This document shows, piece after piece, positions 34,327-43,313 of a stretch of 64,000 bases of DNA. This DNA comes from Pseudomonas capsici (GTDB taxonomy: Bacteria > Pseudomonadota > Gammaproteobacteria > Pseudomonadales > Pseudomonadaceae). How positions within the stretch are numbered: position 1 is the first letter of the stretch; each line of letters opens with the position of its first letter. The position numbers and the translations under genes are program-made. The stretch spans positions 1 through 64,000 of the forward strand of contig NZ_JAFGZD010000020.1 in the NCBI RefSeq assembly GCF_017165765.1. Reading direction: 5' to 3'. Under the pieces are notes generated by a model that worked only from the letters and a program-made list of their open reading frames with translations, was not told the origin of the DNA and made no database searches.

Positions 34327-35228
34327 GCGGCCGCCTGTGCGACCTGCTCGCGTAGCCATTGGTGGGCCGGGTCTTCATTGAACCGGTGATGCCAGATCTG
34401 TACGAACGGAAACGGCGGAATGGTCAACGGAGGTGTGAGTTGTATCAGCGAATCGTCAAGCAGTGCTTCATCCAGCGTGCGCGTGGCCACGGTAAGGATC
34501 AGGTCGGTATTACTGATCATGCCCGGCGCCGTACGCCAGTGCGGCACGCTGACGGCGATGCGTCGGTGCAGGCCCTGGGCACGCAACAGCGTGTCCACCT
34601 CTCCCACGCTCCCATCCATGGAAACGGAGATATGCGGACGCAACAGGTAATTCTCGAGATCGAGCGTTCCACCCGGCGGCAAGGTATTGCGGTCGAGCAG
34701 GCACGAAAAGGTTTCCTCGAACAGCGTAGCCTGGGCGATATCGGTCGGCAGGTTGGGAAACACACCAAGCGCCAGATCGATCTTGCCCTGAGCGACTTGC
34801 TCAAGCATTCCGTGGCGGCTGCTCTGAGTCACGACCAGGGTGGTATGGGGCGCTTCGCGACGAAAACGGACCAGCAGTTTGGGCAAGACGATTGCCGCAC
34901 CGTAATCCGACATGGCCAGGTTGAAGGTGCGTCGGGACGTGGCTGGCTCGAAGGCAATCGAGCTGCCGAACAAGGCTTCGATCTGACTCAGCAGATTCTT
35001 GAGAGGAACCTGAATGCTGATTGCCAAAGCACTGAGAAACACCTCATTGCCCTTCCTGATCAGGATCGGGTCATCCAGCAGACTGCGCAACTTGCTCAAG
35101 GAGTGACTGATGGCTGGCTGACTCAGATGCAGTCGCTCCCCCGTACGGGTGACATGCTTTTCTGTCAGCAGAGCATCGAGAACCACCAGCAGATTCAGGT
35201 CGATATTACGCAATAAAACAGTTGCCAT
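34305..35228 (-). CDS. toxR: LysR-family regulator, ToxR-like
   Basis: A 307-residue regulator; the ATG at 35228 is chosen because the longer frame to 35453 only adds antisense of the VOC gene. The helix-turn-helix lies at about residues 22-43 (TRTGERLHLSQPAISHSLSK), and the spacing (NIDLNLLVVLDALL) is of the NodD/PA0477-like subgroup. In Burkholderia glumae a LysR protein called ToxR activates both tox operons using toxoflavin as co-inducer. Here the gene lies between the biosynthetic and export halves, in the same relative role. Confidence 0.8.
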   Translation of the reverse strand: MATVLLRNIDLNLLVVLDALLTEKHVTRTGERLHLSQPAISHSLSKLRSLLDDPILIRKGNEVFLSALAISIQVPLKNLLSQIEALFGSSIAFEPATSRRTFNLAMSDYGAAIVLPKLLVRFRREAPHTTLVVTQSSRHGMLEQVAQGKIDLALGVFPNLPTDIAQATLFEETFSCLLDRNTLPPGGTLDLENYLLRPHISVSMDGSVGEVDTLLRAQGLHRRIAVSVPHWRTAPGMISNTDLILTVATRTLDEALLDDSLIQLTPPLTIPPFPFVQIWHHRFNEDPAHQWLREQVAQAAAHRTVSF

Positions 35229-35288
35229 CCTTAGCCTTCCAACGTCGGGAGAGAGGGTGCTTCCTTGATTCCATAAGGAGAGCGAAAT

Positions 35289-35702
35289 ATGCCGCGACTC
35301 AACAGGATCATTGAGACCGCGCTTTATGTGAAAGATCTTACAGAAGCCAAGAATTTTTACTACAAGACGCTTGGGCTCGAAGTGATGGTGGAAAGCAACG
35401 TTCTGGTTGCCCTGAACGTTGGCGGAGCGAACGCCCTGCTGCTGTTCAAGCAAGGCGCCTCACTGGAGACCAAACACCTGAGCGGTGGAGAAATCCCGCC
35501 CCATGATGCCCGAGGCCGAATCCATGTCTGCTTTGCCATCGACACTGCAGACATGACGCCCTGGACCGAGCGACTCACCCAGGCAGGCATTCCCATAGAA
35601 GGCCGGACCCAATGGCCAAAGGGCGGGTCGAGCATTTATTTCCGCGACCCGGACGACCATCTTGTGGAACTGCTCACGCCGGGTTGCTGGCCGATCTACT
35701 AA
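35289..35702 (+). CDS. VOC-family metalloprotein, possible self-protection enzyme
   Basis: A 137-residue vicinal-oxygen-chelate protein with two beta-alpha-beta-beta-beta units: IIETALYVKDLTEAKNFY at the start and GRIHVCFAIDTADM in the second half, ending FRDPDDHLVELLTPG. His and Glu in the second unit fit metal binding; the usual first His is replaced (IETALYV). VOC-fold enzymes are known to degrade toxoflavin in other bacteria, and a VOC gene is part of at least one Pseudomonas toxoflavin locus, so resistance or clearance of an intermediate is plausible. It opens the transcript containing the RND pump. Confidence 0.78.
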   Translation: MPRLNRIIETALYVKDLTEAKNFYYKTLGLEVMVESNVLVALNVGGANALLLFKQGASLETKHLSGGEIPPHDARGRIHVCFAIDTADMTPWTERLTQAGIPIEGRTQWPKGGSSIYFRDPDDHLVELLTPGCWPIY

Positions 35703-35724
35703 AAGCCATTCAAGGAAGAACCCC

Positions 35725-36867
35725 ATGATTGATGCAGGTGCAGCGAGGCGCCATCCCCTCATCCTTCTGCTGTTCTCGGGACTGGTCATTCTGGGCGGCC
35801 TCTGGACGTTTCGCACAAGCACGGCCCAGCCAGTGGAGGCTGCTGCGGTGAAGCCTGTGAAGGTAGCCGTTGCCCGGGTCGACAGCTCGCCTTTCACCGA
35901 CTATCTGGAAGCCATCGGCGAGCTGGAAGCTTTCCAGGAGGTCAGCGTCCCTGCCGAGGTCGGTGGGCGTGTCATCGCCCTGCCCATCCATTCGGGGCAG
36001 CAGGTCGAGCGCGGCCAGGTGCTGGTGCGCCTGAACGATGCGCGCCAGCGCGCAGACCTGGTGCGCCTGCAAGGCAAGATGCAGAACAGCCAGGCACGCC
36101 TGCAACGCGCCCGCAAGCTCACCTCCCTCGACGCAATGTCACGCCAGGAAGAAGGCGATGCACAAAGCGAATACCTGGCGGCAAAGGGTGCCTTGCAGGC
36201 ACTCGAAGCCGAAATCGATCAGCTCACCATCAAGGCGCCCTTTGCCGGCACCCTGGGCATTCGCCAGGTGCATCTGGGCCAATATGTCACGGCAGGACAA
36301 ACCCTGATCAATCTGGTCGGCAACGAGGGTTTCTACGTCAACTTCAGCGTGCCGGAACATGCCCTGCCCCATATCCAGCCCGGTCGTCCGCTGGAAGTCG
36401 TGCTCGACGCTCTGCCGGACCAACCGATAACCGGCATGGTCACCACTCTGGACCCCATTCTTGACCGCTCGCGGATGGTCAACGTTCAGGCACGCCTGCA
36501 ACACCCGCCCGAGGCTGCACTGCCGCGCATGTTTGCCCGGGTGAAAGTGCCTCAGGCACAGCCCAGGGATGTATTGACCGTACCGGAAACGGCGATCACC
36601 TATAACGCCTATGGAGAAGAAATCTATGTGCTCGAACCGGCACAGGATGACCGGCAGGCACCCAGGGTACGTCGGGTCGCCGTGAAGACCGGAGAACGCC
36701 GCGATGGCCGGGTCATCATCGAACAGGGCGTGTTGCGCGATGACCGCGTGGTGGTTTCGGGGCAGTTGAAGCTCAGTGACGGTGCCGTGATCGAACCGGT
36801 GGCCAAGAGCGTGCTCGACACCTCTGCCTCACACCTGCATGACACCTTCAAGGGAGCAGAGCTGTGA
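35725..36867 (+). CDS. RND efflux periplasmic adaptor, ToxG-like
   Basis: A 380-residue membrane-fusion protein. An N-terminal hydrophobic anchor (about 12-30) is followed by the lipoyl half-motif VPAEVGGRVIALPIHSGQQV, an alpha-helical hairpin (about 100-150), the second lipoyl half (IKAPFAGTLGIRQVHLGQYV), a beta-barrel and a membrane-proximal domain (VPETAITYNAYGEEIYVL). It starts 22 bp after the VOC gene and overlaps the pump gene by four bases. By position it serves export of the toxoflavin-type product. Confidence 0.9.
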   Translation: MIDAGAARRHPLILLLFSGLVILGGLWTFRTSTAQPVEAAAVKPVKVAVARVDSSPFTDYLEAIGELEAFQEVSVPAEVGGRVIALPIHSGQQVERGQVLVRLNDARQRADLVRLQGKMQNSQARLQRARKLTSLDAMSRQEEGDAQSEYLAAKGALQALEAEIDQLTIKAPFAGTLGIRQVHLGQYVTAGQTLINLVGNEGFYVNFSVPEHALPHIQPGRPLEVVLDALPDQPITGMVTTLDPILDRSRMVNVQARLQHPPEAALPRMFARVKVPQAQPRDVLTVPETAITYNAYGEEIYVLEPAQDDRQAPRVRRVAVKTGERRDGRVIIEQGVLRDDRVVVSGQLKLSDGAVIEPVAKSVLDTSASHLHDTFKGAEL

Positions 36868-39800
36868 AGTTCACGGATGTCTTTGTCAAACGCCCGGTGC
36901 TGGCGCTGGTAGTCAGCCTGCTTATCGTACTGGCCGGGCTCAAGGCCTATCAGGACCTGACGGTGCGCCAGTACCCGCTTCTGGAAAGCTCGACCATTAC
37001 CGTGAGCACAGAGTATCCCGGCGCTCCGGCCGAACTGATGCAGGGTTTCGTGACCCAGCCTCTGAACCAGTCCCTGGCATCGGTCCAGGGCGTCGATTAC
37101 GTCAGTTCATCATCGGTCCAGGGACGCAGTCTCATCACCTTGCGCCTGGGGCTGAATCAGGACTCCGGCAAGGCCTTGAGCGAGGTGATCGCCAAGGTCA
37201 ATCAGGTCAAGTATCGCTTGCCCGAACAAGCCTATGACCCGGTCATCGAACGCTCTGCCGGAGACGCCACAGCGGTGGCCTATGTGGGCTTTTCAAGCGA
37301 CAGGATGGCAGTGCCCGCACTGAGCGATTACCTAGACCGGGTTGTTCAGCCGCTGTTTTCCGGCATTGACGGCGTGGCCAAAGTCCAGACATTCGGCGGC
37401 CAGCGTCTGGCCATGCGACTCTGGCTCGATCCCATACGCCTGGCCGGGCACGGTATCAGCGCCGAAGATGTCGAGCGGGCAATCAAGGCCAACAACTTCC
37501 AGGCGGCACCAGGCCAGATAAAGGGCCAGTACGTTGTCAGCTCGATCCAAGTCAATACCGACCTGAGCAGCCTGAAAGAATTTCGCGACATGGTCATCAG
37601 CAATCAGGCAGACCGTTTATTGCGTCTGCGCGATGTCGGCACCGTAGAGCTGGGTTCGGCAGCCTATGAAACTAGCGCCTTGATGGATGGCAAACCCGCC
37701 GTGCACCTGGGCCTTTATGCGACGCCGGACGGCAATCCACTGTCGATAGTCGCAGCCATCAGGCAATTGCTGCCTGAAATCGAAAAGACCTTGCCGCCGG
37801 GAGTGCATGTAGCCCTCGCCTTTGAAACCGCAAATTTCATTCACGCCTCTATCGTCGAAGTGATCGAAACGCTGATCGAAGCCACGCTGATCGTGGTTCT
37901 GATCATTTATCTGTGTCTGGGGTCCGTGCGCAGCGTGCTGATCCCCATTATCAGCATTCCGCTGTCCATGCTCGGCGCACTGGGATTGATGATGCTGTTC
38001 GGGTTCAGCATCAACCTGCTGACCCTGCTTGCCATGGTTCTGGCGATCGGGCTGGTGGTGGACGACGCCATTGTCGTCATGGAAAACATTCACCGCCATA
38101 TCCGTGAAGGCCGCTCGCCCTGGGAGGCTGCGCTGATAGGTGCACGGGAAATCGCATCGGCGGTCATTGCCATGACCATCACCCTGGCGGCCGTCTACAT
38201 GCCGATCGGCCTGATGGCGGGCCTTACCGGCGCACTCTTCAAGGAGTTCGCCCTGACGCTTGCCGGTTCGGTGCTGGTATCCGGGGTCATTGCGCTTACC
38301 CTGACTCCGGTTCTTTGCACCCGTCTGCTGCCCTCGGGGCAGAGCGAAGCGCGCATGAGCCAGCGCGCCGAGGCGTTTTTCCGACATCTGTCCCGACGTT
38401 ACCAACGAGCGCTGATCGCCTCGCTTCGTCTGCGTGGAGCCGTCCTGGCCTTTGCTGCGCTGGTTCTGGTCAGCCTGCCCTGGCTGTATGGCATGGCCGC
38501 CAAAGAGCTGGCCCCCAACGAGGATCAGGGCAATCTGCTGCTGGCGATCAAGTCGCCACAGAACGCCAGCCTCGATTATGTGGAACGCTATGCCTACCAG
38601 TTGAGCGACATCATGAGCCAACTGGAAGAAGCATCCAGCACCTGGATCATCAACGGCACCGATGGCGTGGCCGCCAGTTTCGCAGGCGTCAACTTCGCCC
38701 CGTGGGCTGAACGCACACGCAGCGCCGTACAGATCCAGAGCGAGCTGCAACAGGCAGTGGATGCTGCCGAAGGCAATGCCGTCTTTGTATTCCAGTTGCC
38801 CGCCCTGCCGGCATCGAGCGGAGGGCTGCCCGTGCAGTGGGTCATTCGCACGACCCAGGACTATCGCGTACTGCACGAGACAATGGAGGATCTGAAGCAG
38901 CGGGCGCGGGACAGCGGCCTGTTTGCAGTTGTCGACAGTGACCTTGCATTCAATAACCCGATGGTCAGAGTACGTATCGACCGCAGCAAGGCCAACAGCC
39001 TGGGCATTCGCATGCAAGACATCGGAACCACGCTGATGGTGCTGATGGGCGAAAACTATACGAATCGCTTCGGACTGCAGGGGCGCTCCTATGACGTCAT
39101 TCCCCAGACCTCGGCAGACCAGCGCCTCACACCCCAGGCCCTGAACAATATCTATGTCAGTACCGACCAGGGTCGTCAGGTCCCGCTTTCCAGTGTGGTC
39201 ACGCTGGAACGTGACATTCAGCCCAATGCCCTCAAGCAGTTCAATCAGCAGAACGCTGCAACCTTCCAGGCTGTTCCGGCACCGGGCGTCAGCCTGGGCC
39301 AGGCCGTGGAGTTTCTGCAGGCCCAGGGCGAAAACCTGCCTGCCGGTTTCAGCCAAGACTGGCAGGCCGATGCCAGACAGTTCATTCATGAAGGCAACTC
39401 GCTGCTGATCGCCTTCCTGTTTGCCCTGGTGGTGATTTTCATGGTGCTGGCCGCTCAATACGAAAGCCTGATCGACCCGCTGATCATTCTGATCACCGTG
39501 CCATTGTCGATCTGTGGGGCGCTGATTCCTCTGGCCATGGGCCTGGCAAGCGTGAATATCTATACCCAGATCGGCCTCGTGACCCTGATCGGACTGATCA
39601 GCAAACACGGGATTCTGATGGTGGAATTCGCCAATGAGCTGCGGGTGCTCAGAAGTTGCACAGCGGCTACGGCGATCGTACAGGCGTCACGCATTCGACT
39701 CAGACCGATCCTGATGACTACGGCGGCAATGGTAGTGGGCCTGATCCCCTTGCTGTTCGCCAGCGGAGCCGGTGCCAACAGCCGTTTTGGTCTCGGCCTG

Positions 39801-39932
39801 GTGATCGTTGTCGGCATGCTGGTAGGCACCTTTTTCACCTTGTTCGTGCTGCCATCCATTTACACCGTGCTGTCACGCGCTCACACAAGCGGACTTGTTC
39901 GCGAAACAGCACCTCAAAACGCAACAGCATGA
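36864..39932 (+). CDS. RND efflux permease, ToxH-like
   Basis: A 1022-residue inner-membrane proton-driven pump of the HAE1/MexF type, with a GTG start overlapping the adaptor stop. It opens FTDVFVKRPVLALVVSLLIV. TM4 carries the proton-relay aspartates in LAIGLVVDDAIVVMENIHRH, and the repeated half has LVTLIGLISKHGILMVEFAN. The two large periplasmic loops lie near 40-330 and 555-870. No outer-membrane factor gene follows, unlike toxFGHI of Burkholderia, so a shared TolC/OprM-type channel is needed. Confidence 0.93.
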   Translation: MKFTDVFVKRPVLALVVSLLIVLAGLKAYQDLTVRQYPLLESSTITVSTEYPGAPAELMQGFVTQPLNQSLASVQGVDYVSSSSVQGRSLITLRLGLNQDSGKALSEVIAKVNQVKYRLPEQAYDPVIERSAGDATAVAYVGFSSDRMAVPALSDYLDRVVQPLFSGIDGVAKVQTFGGQRLAMRLWLDPIRLAGHGISAEDVERAIKANNFQAAPGQIKGQYVVSSIQVNTDLSSLKEFRDMVISNQADRLLRLRDVGTVELGSAAYETSALMDGKPAVHLGLYATPDGNPLSIVAAIRQLLPEIEKTLPPGVHVALAFETANFIHASIVEVIETLIEATLIVVLIIYLCLGSVRSVLIPIISIPLSMLGALGLMMLFGFSINLLTLLAMVLAIGLVVDDAIVVMENIHRHIREGRSPWEAALIGAREIASAVIAMTITLAAVYMPIGLMAGLTGALFKEFALTLAGSVLVSGVIALTLTPVLCTRLLPSGQSEARMSQRAEAFFRHLSRRYQRALIASLRLRGAVLAFAALVLVSLPWLYGMAAKELAPNEDQGNLLLAIKSPQNASLDYVERYAYQLSDIMSQLEEASSTWIINGTDGVAASFAGVNFAPWAERTRSAVQIQSELQQAVDAAEGNAVFVFQLPALPASSGGLPVQWVIRTTQDYRVLHETMEDLKQRARDSGLFAVVDSDLAFNNPMVRVRIDRSKANSLGIRMQDIGTTLMVLMGENYTNRFGLQGRSYDVIPQTSADQRLTPQALNNIYVSTDQGRQVPLSSVVTLERDIQPNALKQFNQQNAATFQAVPAPGVSLGQAVEFLQAQGENLPAGFSQDWQADARQFIHEGNSLLIAFLFALVVIFMVLAAQYESLIDPLIILITVPLSICGALIPLAMGLASVNIYTQIGLVTLIGLISKHGILMVEFANELRVLRSCTAATAIVQASRIRLRPILMTTAAMVVGLIPLLFASGAGANSRFGLGLVIVVGMLVGTFFTLFVLPSIYTVLSRAHTSGLVRETAPQNATA

Positions 39933-40003
39933 GTGAATGGAGTTCGCAGGAGATCACTTCCGCCTCGGCGTCACGCTGGCGCGCAGCAAACAGGAGCAAC
40001 TGG

Positions 40004-40014
40004 CCTGAAAAACA
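40004..40014 (+). repeat. right copy of 11-bp direct repeat flanking the tox-like cluster
   Basis: CCTGAAAAACA, identical and co-oriented with 28128-28138. It lies 72 bp after the pump gene and 114 bp before atoE. Confidence 0.4.
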
Positions 40015-40128
40015 CAGGGATTTGCTAGCCTTGAGCGTGGACGCTCGCTGGCAAATCGACTGGCCTGATACCTGTGCGACGAATCAGAGAGCCCTCCTCC
40101 CATAACAATAATCAAAGGTACTCTCCAC

Positions 40129-41553
40129 GTGACCACCCATATAGAAGAAAGCCGCTCTGCCCGCTTCGCCCTGCGCTGTGCCGCCTGGGCCGAACGCTGG
40201 TTTCCCGACTCCTGGGTCTTTGCCGCGCTGGCGGTAGCCATCGTCACCCTTGCGACACTGGCCATCGGTGCCAGACCGGCCGAAGCAGCCAAAGCGTTCG
40301 GTGACGGCTTCTGGAGCCTGATTCCCTTCACCATGCAAATGGCTTTCGTGGTCATCGGGGGCTATGTAGTCGCCAGTTCACCGCCTGCGGTGCGCCTGAT
40401 CGACCGCCTGGCACGCATCCCGAAAAACGGTCGCTCCGCCGTGGCCTGGGTGGCGCTGATTTCCATGCTGGCTTCCTTGCTGAACTGGGGGCTCTCGCTG
40501 GTGTTCGGCGGCTTGCTGGTACGCGCCCTCGCCCGTCGTACCGACCTGCGCATGGACTACCGCGCCGCGGGTGCTGCAGCTTATCTGGGACTGGGCGCAG
40601 TCTGGGCGCTGGGGCTTTCGTCTTCAGCGGCACAACTGCAGGCCAACCCGGGCAGCCTGCCGCCGTCGATCCTGGCGATCACGGGCGTGATTCCCTTCAC
40701 CGAAACCATTTTCCTCTGGCAATCGGGCGTCATGCTGGCAGCGCTGGTGGTCATTTCCCTGATCGTTGCCTACGCCACGGCACCCGGCCCCAACACCGCA
40801 AAGGATGCCAGGGACTGTGGCGTTGACCCGGCTTTCAATCTGCCGCCCTTGCCACCGCGCTCGCGGCCCGGCGAATGGCTGGAATACAGCCCGCTGCTGA
40901 TTATTCTGATGGTGTTGCTGGGTGCCGGCTGGCTCTTCAACGAGTTTTCGACCAAGCCGGCGATCACTGCGATTTCAGGGCTGAACACCTATAACTTTCT
41001 GTTCATCATGCTCGGCGCACTGCTGCACTGGCGTCCCCGCAGCTTTCTGGATGCGGTGACCCGTGCCGTGCCGACCACCACGGGCGTACTGATCCAGTTT
41101 CCACTCTACGGCTCCATTGCCGCCTTGCTGACGACCGTCAAAGGCAGCGATGCCCAGACTCTGGCGCACCATATATCGACCTTTTTCACCAGCATTGCCA
41201 CCCACGACACCTATGCCGTGCTGATGGGCATCTACTCGGCGGTACTGGGGTTCTTCATTCCGTCGGGTGGCGGCAAGTGGATCATCGAAGCGCCGTATGT
41301 GATGCAGGTCGCCAATGAGCTGCAATATCACCTGGGCTGGGCCGTGCAGATCTACAACGCAGCCGAGGCGCTGCCCAACCTGATCAACCCGTTCTATATG
41401 CTGCCGCTGCTGGGCGTGCTGGGATTGAAGGCCCGGGACCTGATCGGCTTCTCGTTCGTGCAACTGCTGGTGCATACACCGCTGGTGCTGGTATTGCTGT
41501 GGGCACTGGGCACAACGCTGACCTACACCCCGCCGATGATGCCATCGCCGTAA
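40129..41553 (+). CDS. atoE: short-chain fatty acid transporter, AtoE
   Basis: A 474-residue membrane protein with about 12 hydrophobic segments, GTG start after AAAGG. EESRSARFALRCAAWAERWF, MLASLLNWGLSLVFGGLLVR and FIPSGGGKWIIEAPYVM are characteristic of the AtoE family, which takes up butyrate or acetoacetate. Its normal partners are the scoAB CoA-transferase genes and their LysR regulator at 25.6-28.1 kb, now separated by the inserted cluster. Its last 31 bases overlap the convergent MarR gene. Confidence 0.9.
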   Translation: MTTHIEESRSARFALRCAAWAERWFPDSWVFAALAVAIVTLATLAIGARPAEAAKAFGDGFWSLIPFTMQMAFVVIGGYVVASSPPAVRLIDRLARIPKNGRSAVAWVALISMLASLLNWGLSLVFGGLLVRALARRTDLRMDYRAAGAAAYLGLGAVWALGLSSSAAQLQANPGSLPPSILAITGVIPFTETIFLWQSGVMLAALVVISLIVAYATAPGPNTAKDARDCGVDPAFNLPPLPPRSRPGEWLEYSPLLIILMVLLGAGWLFNEFSTKPAITAISGLNTYNFLFIMLGALLHWRPRSFLDAVTRAVPTTTGVLIQFPLYGSIAALLTTVKGSDAQTLAHHISTFFTSIATHDTYAVLMGIYSAVLGFFIPSGGGKWIIEAPYVMQVANELQYHLGWAVQIYNAAEALPNLINPFYMLPLLGVLGLKARDLIGFSFVQLLVHTPLVLVLLWALGTTLTYTPPMMPSP

Positions 41554-42023
41554 TCGGCCACCGGGACCATGCCCAGCAACTGACGCAACTCATGAGCCCG
41601 CTCGGTTCCCAGAGCGGTCTCATAGCAACGCTGGGCCTGTTCCCACAGGGCCTGGGACTCAAGCAGTTTATCCACACCACTCTGGGTCAGCCGCACTCGT
41701 CGACTGCGTCGATCTTCAGGGTCCACTTCGACCAAGACCAGCCCTTCACGCTCCAGTGGCTTGAGATTCTGGGCCAGCGCCGAGCGGTCCAGCACCAGCA
41801 ACATGGCCAGCTCGGTCATGCTCAGGGCCTGATTGCGAGCGATCTGCATCAGGATCGAACGCTGGGTCGAACGCAAACCGCAGGGTGCCATGATTGCGTC
41901 ATACAACTGGCAGATACGCCGGCTCGCCCGGCGCAGGCTGGTGGCATGACAGATCACCTGGGCCGGGACCTGCAAGCCTTCGGGGATACGCAACACGGCA
42001 GGCTGGACCGTTTTTTCGTTCAT
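41523..42023 (-). CDS. MarR-family transcriptional regulator
   Basis: A 166-residue winged-helix repressor; the ATG at 42023 follows GGAGCCCTC and gives a normal MarR length. The DNA-binding region is LRSTQRSILMQIARNQALSM through LDRSALAQNLKPLEREGLV, and the wing is DPEDRRSRRVRLT. Such proteins usually respond to phenolic or oxidising ligands. Its target is unknown; the monooxygenase gene 95 bp upstream on the same strand is a candidate. Confidence 0.88.
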   Translation of the reverse strand: MNEKTVQPAVLRIPEGLQVPAQVICHATSLRRASRRICQLYDAIMAPCGLRSTQRSILMQIARNQALSMTELAMLLVLDRSALAQNLKPLEREGLVLVEVDPEDRRSRRVRLTQSGVDKLLESQALWEQAQRCYETALGTERAHELRQLLGMVPVADYGDGIIGGV

Positions 42024-42118
42024 GAGGGCTCCACACAAAAGCGGCTTTGTGGCTGAAAGAGCACAATGCTGGCATATCCCCGCAGATTCAGACAGGGCCA
42101 AAGGGCCGAATCATTGTT

Positions 42119-42454
42119 TCAGCATGTCTGGGCCTCGAAGGCATAGTCCCGCTCGACCTTGCAGACTCTGGTGGTACAGGCCTCATACCAGTGCGCACGT
42201 CCCAGCTCTCGCACCCGGGCATGTTCGATATGCTGCTTCCATCCCAGGATGGCCTGCTCGTCCGTCCAGTAGGAAACGGTGATTCCCAGGCCGTCAGCAT
42301 CGCGAGCCGACTCCACGCCCAGAAAACCCGGTTGCTCCCTGGCCAGTTCGACCATCCTGTGGGCCGCCACTGCATAATCATGGGCACCCTGGGCCGTGCG
42401 CAACGAGGAGAAGATCACTGCGTAATAAGGCGTTGGAAAGCAGGCGGCGATCAT
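42119..42454 (-). CDS. antibiotic biosynthesis monooxygenase-like protein
   Basis: A 111-residue single-domain protein of the dimeric alpha/beta ABM fold. YAVIFSSLRTAQGAHDYAVAA, QPGFLGVESARDADGLGITV and the SYWTDEQAILGWKQHIEHA helix are typical. Members include cofactor-free quinone-forming monooxygenases and haem-degrading enzymes, but many are uncharacterised. Its start overlaps the stop of the amidotransferase gene by four bases, so the two products probably act together. Confidence 0.82.
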   Translation of the reverse strand: MIAACFPTPYYAVIFSSLRTAQGAHDYAVAAHRMVELAREQPGFLGVESARDADGLGITVSYWTDEQAILGWKQHIEHARVRELGRAHWYEACTTRVCKVERDYAFEAQTC

Positions 42455-43179
42455 GGACAGATACCTTCAGCACGACGGGCGCAAGCCCTGACGAAAGCCG
42501 CAACCAGCGCCGGAACCACACCCTGCAGGGCCGCCCGCTCTGGCTGGAACAGTGTGGCGACAAAAAACGGATGGCCTTGCAGCTCGATACTGCGAATATC
42601 CCCTTCCGGTCCGCGACCGCTGACCTTCAGCCCATGGCCGAACATCGAGGCCTCCAGCTCAGGACGCAGGCCGTAGCGGCATCGATAACGCTCGGCAATT
42701 TCAGACGTGCCGTAGGCTTGAGCGATCAACGAATCGGGCAGCAGTTTGATCGCCGCCGTGGTTTCAACCAGCGAACAGCTCAAGGGAGTAATGATGGTGC
42801 GAGGCGAGTCCGGTGAGGTTTCGGCATGCTCGGCGTCCTGCCAGCCCAGGCAATTGCGGGCATATTCGATCAGGGCATGCTGAAAACCGCCGCAGGTGCC
42901 CAGAAACGGTATCTGCCGCTCCCGGGCAAAACGAATGGCGGTCAACGCTCCCTGCATATCCCGATAAGGACTGGCGGGCACACACCAGATACCGTCGAAA
43001 CCGGTCAGGATTTCCCCCTCCCCGATCTCCGGTGTCGGCAGCCATTGATGCTGAACTTGAGGGCTGTCTATGACGGCCCCCATGTCCAGTGCCAGTGGAA
43101 TCGCCTGATGCGCAGGCACCTCTGGATCGAAATCCCCTACCAGACCGATTCGCAGCGCCTTGCCGTTACCGTCCTGCAT
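42451..43179 (-). CDS. class I glutamine amidotransferase-like protein
   Basis: A 242-residue cytosolic protein related to the C-terminal amidotransferase domain of CTP synthase. The nucleophile Cys is in FLGTCGGFQHALIEYARN, and the His and Glu of the triad fit LQGHPFFVATLFQPE. There is no synthetase domain. The start at 43179 has AGGGA at the right distance; the ATG two codons upstream is too close. Coupled to the ABM gene downstream. A stand-alone glutaminase or a modified hydrolase of unknown substrate. Confidence 0.78.
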   Translation of the reverse strand: MQDGNGKALRIGLVGDFDPEVPAHQAIPLALDMGAVIDSPQVQHQWLPTPEIGEGEILTGFDGIWCVPASPYRDMQGALTAIRFARERQIPFLGTCGGFQHALIEYARNCLGWQDAEHAETSPDSPRTIITPLSCSLVETTAAIKLLPDSLIAQAYGTSEIAERYRCRYGLRPELEASMFGHGLKVSGRGPEGDIRSIELQGHPFFVATLFQPERAALQGVVPALVAAFVRACARRAEGICP

Positions 43180-43313
43180 GTCCATGTCCCTCCCATGTGT
43201 GTGGTCGGGACTATAAGCGTGCCTGAGTGCAATCAGAATTGGCGTTGCAGCAAGCATTCAATGCCTGAATGCACACTCGGTTTTACTCATTGGAGAGGAC
43301 GGAGTGAATCGCC

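Noticed and set aside
35229..35453. N-terminal extension of the LysR gene (75 codons)
   Set aside because: The extension is antisense to the VOC gene and precedes the normal LysR N-terminus; the ATG at 35228 fits the family.
37617..39608. Minus-strand frame of 663 codons
   Set aside because: Antisense to the RND pump; His/Gln/Asp-rich composition typical of a coding shadow.
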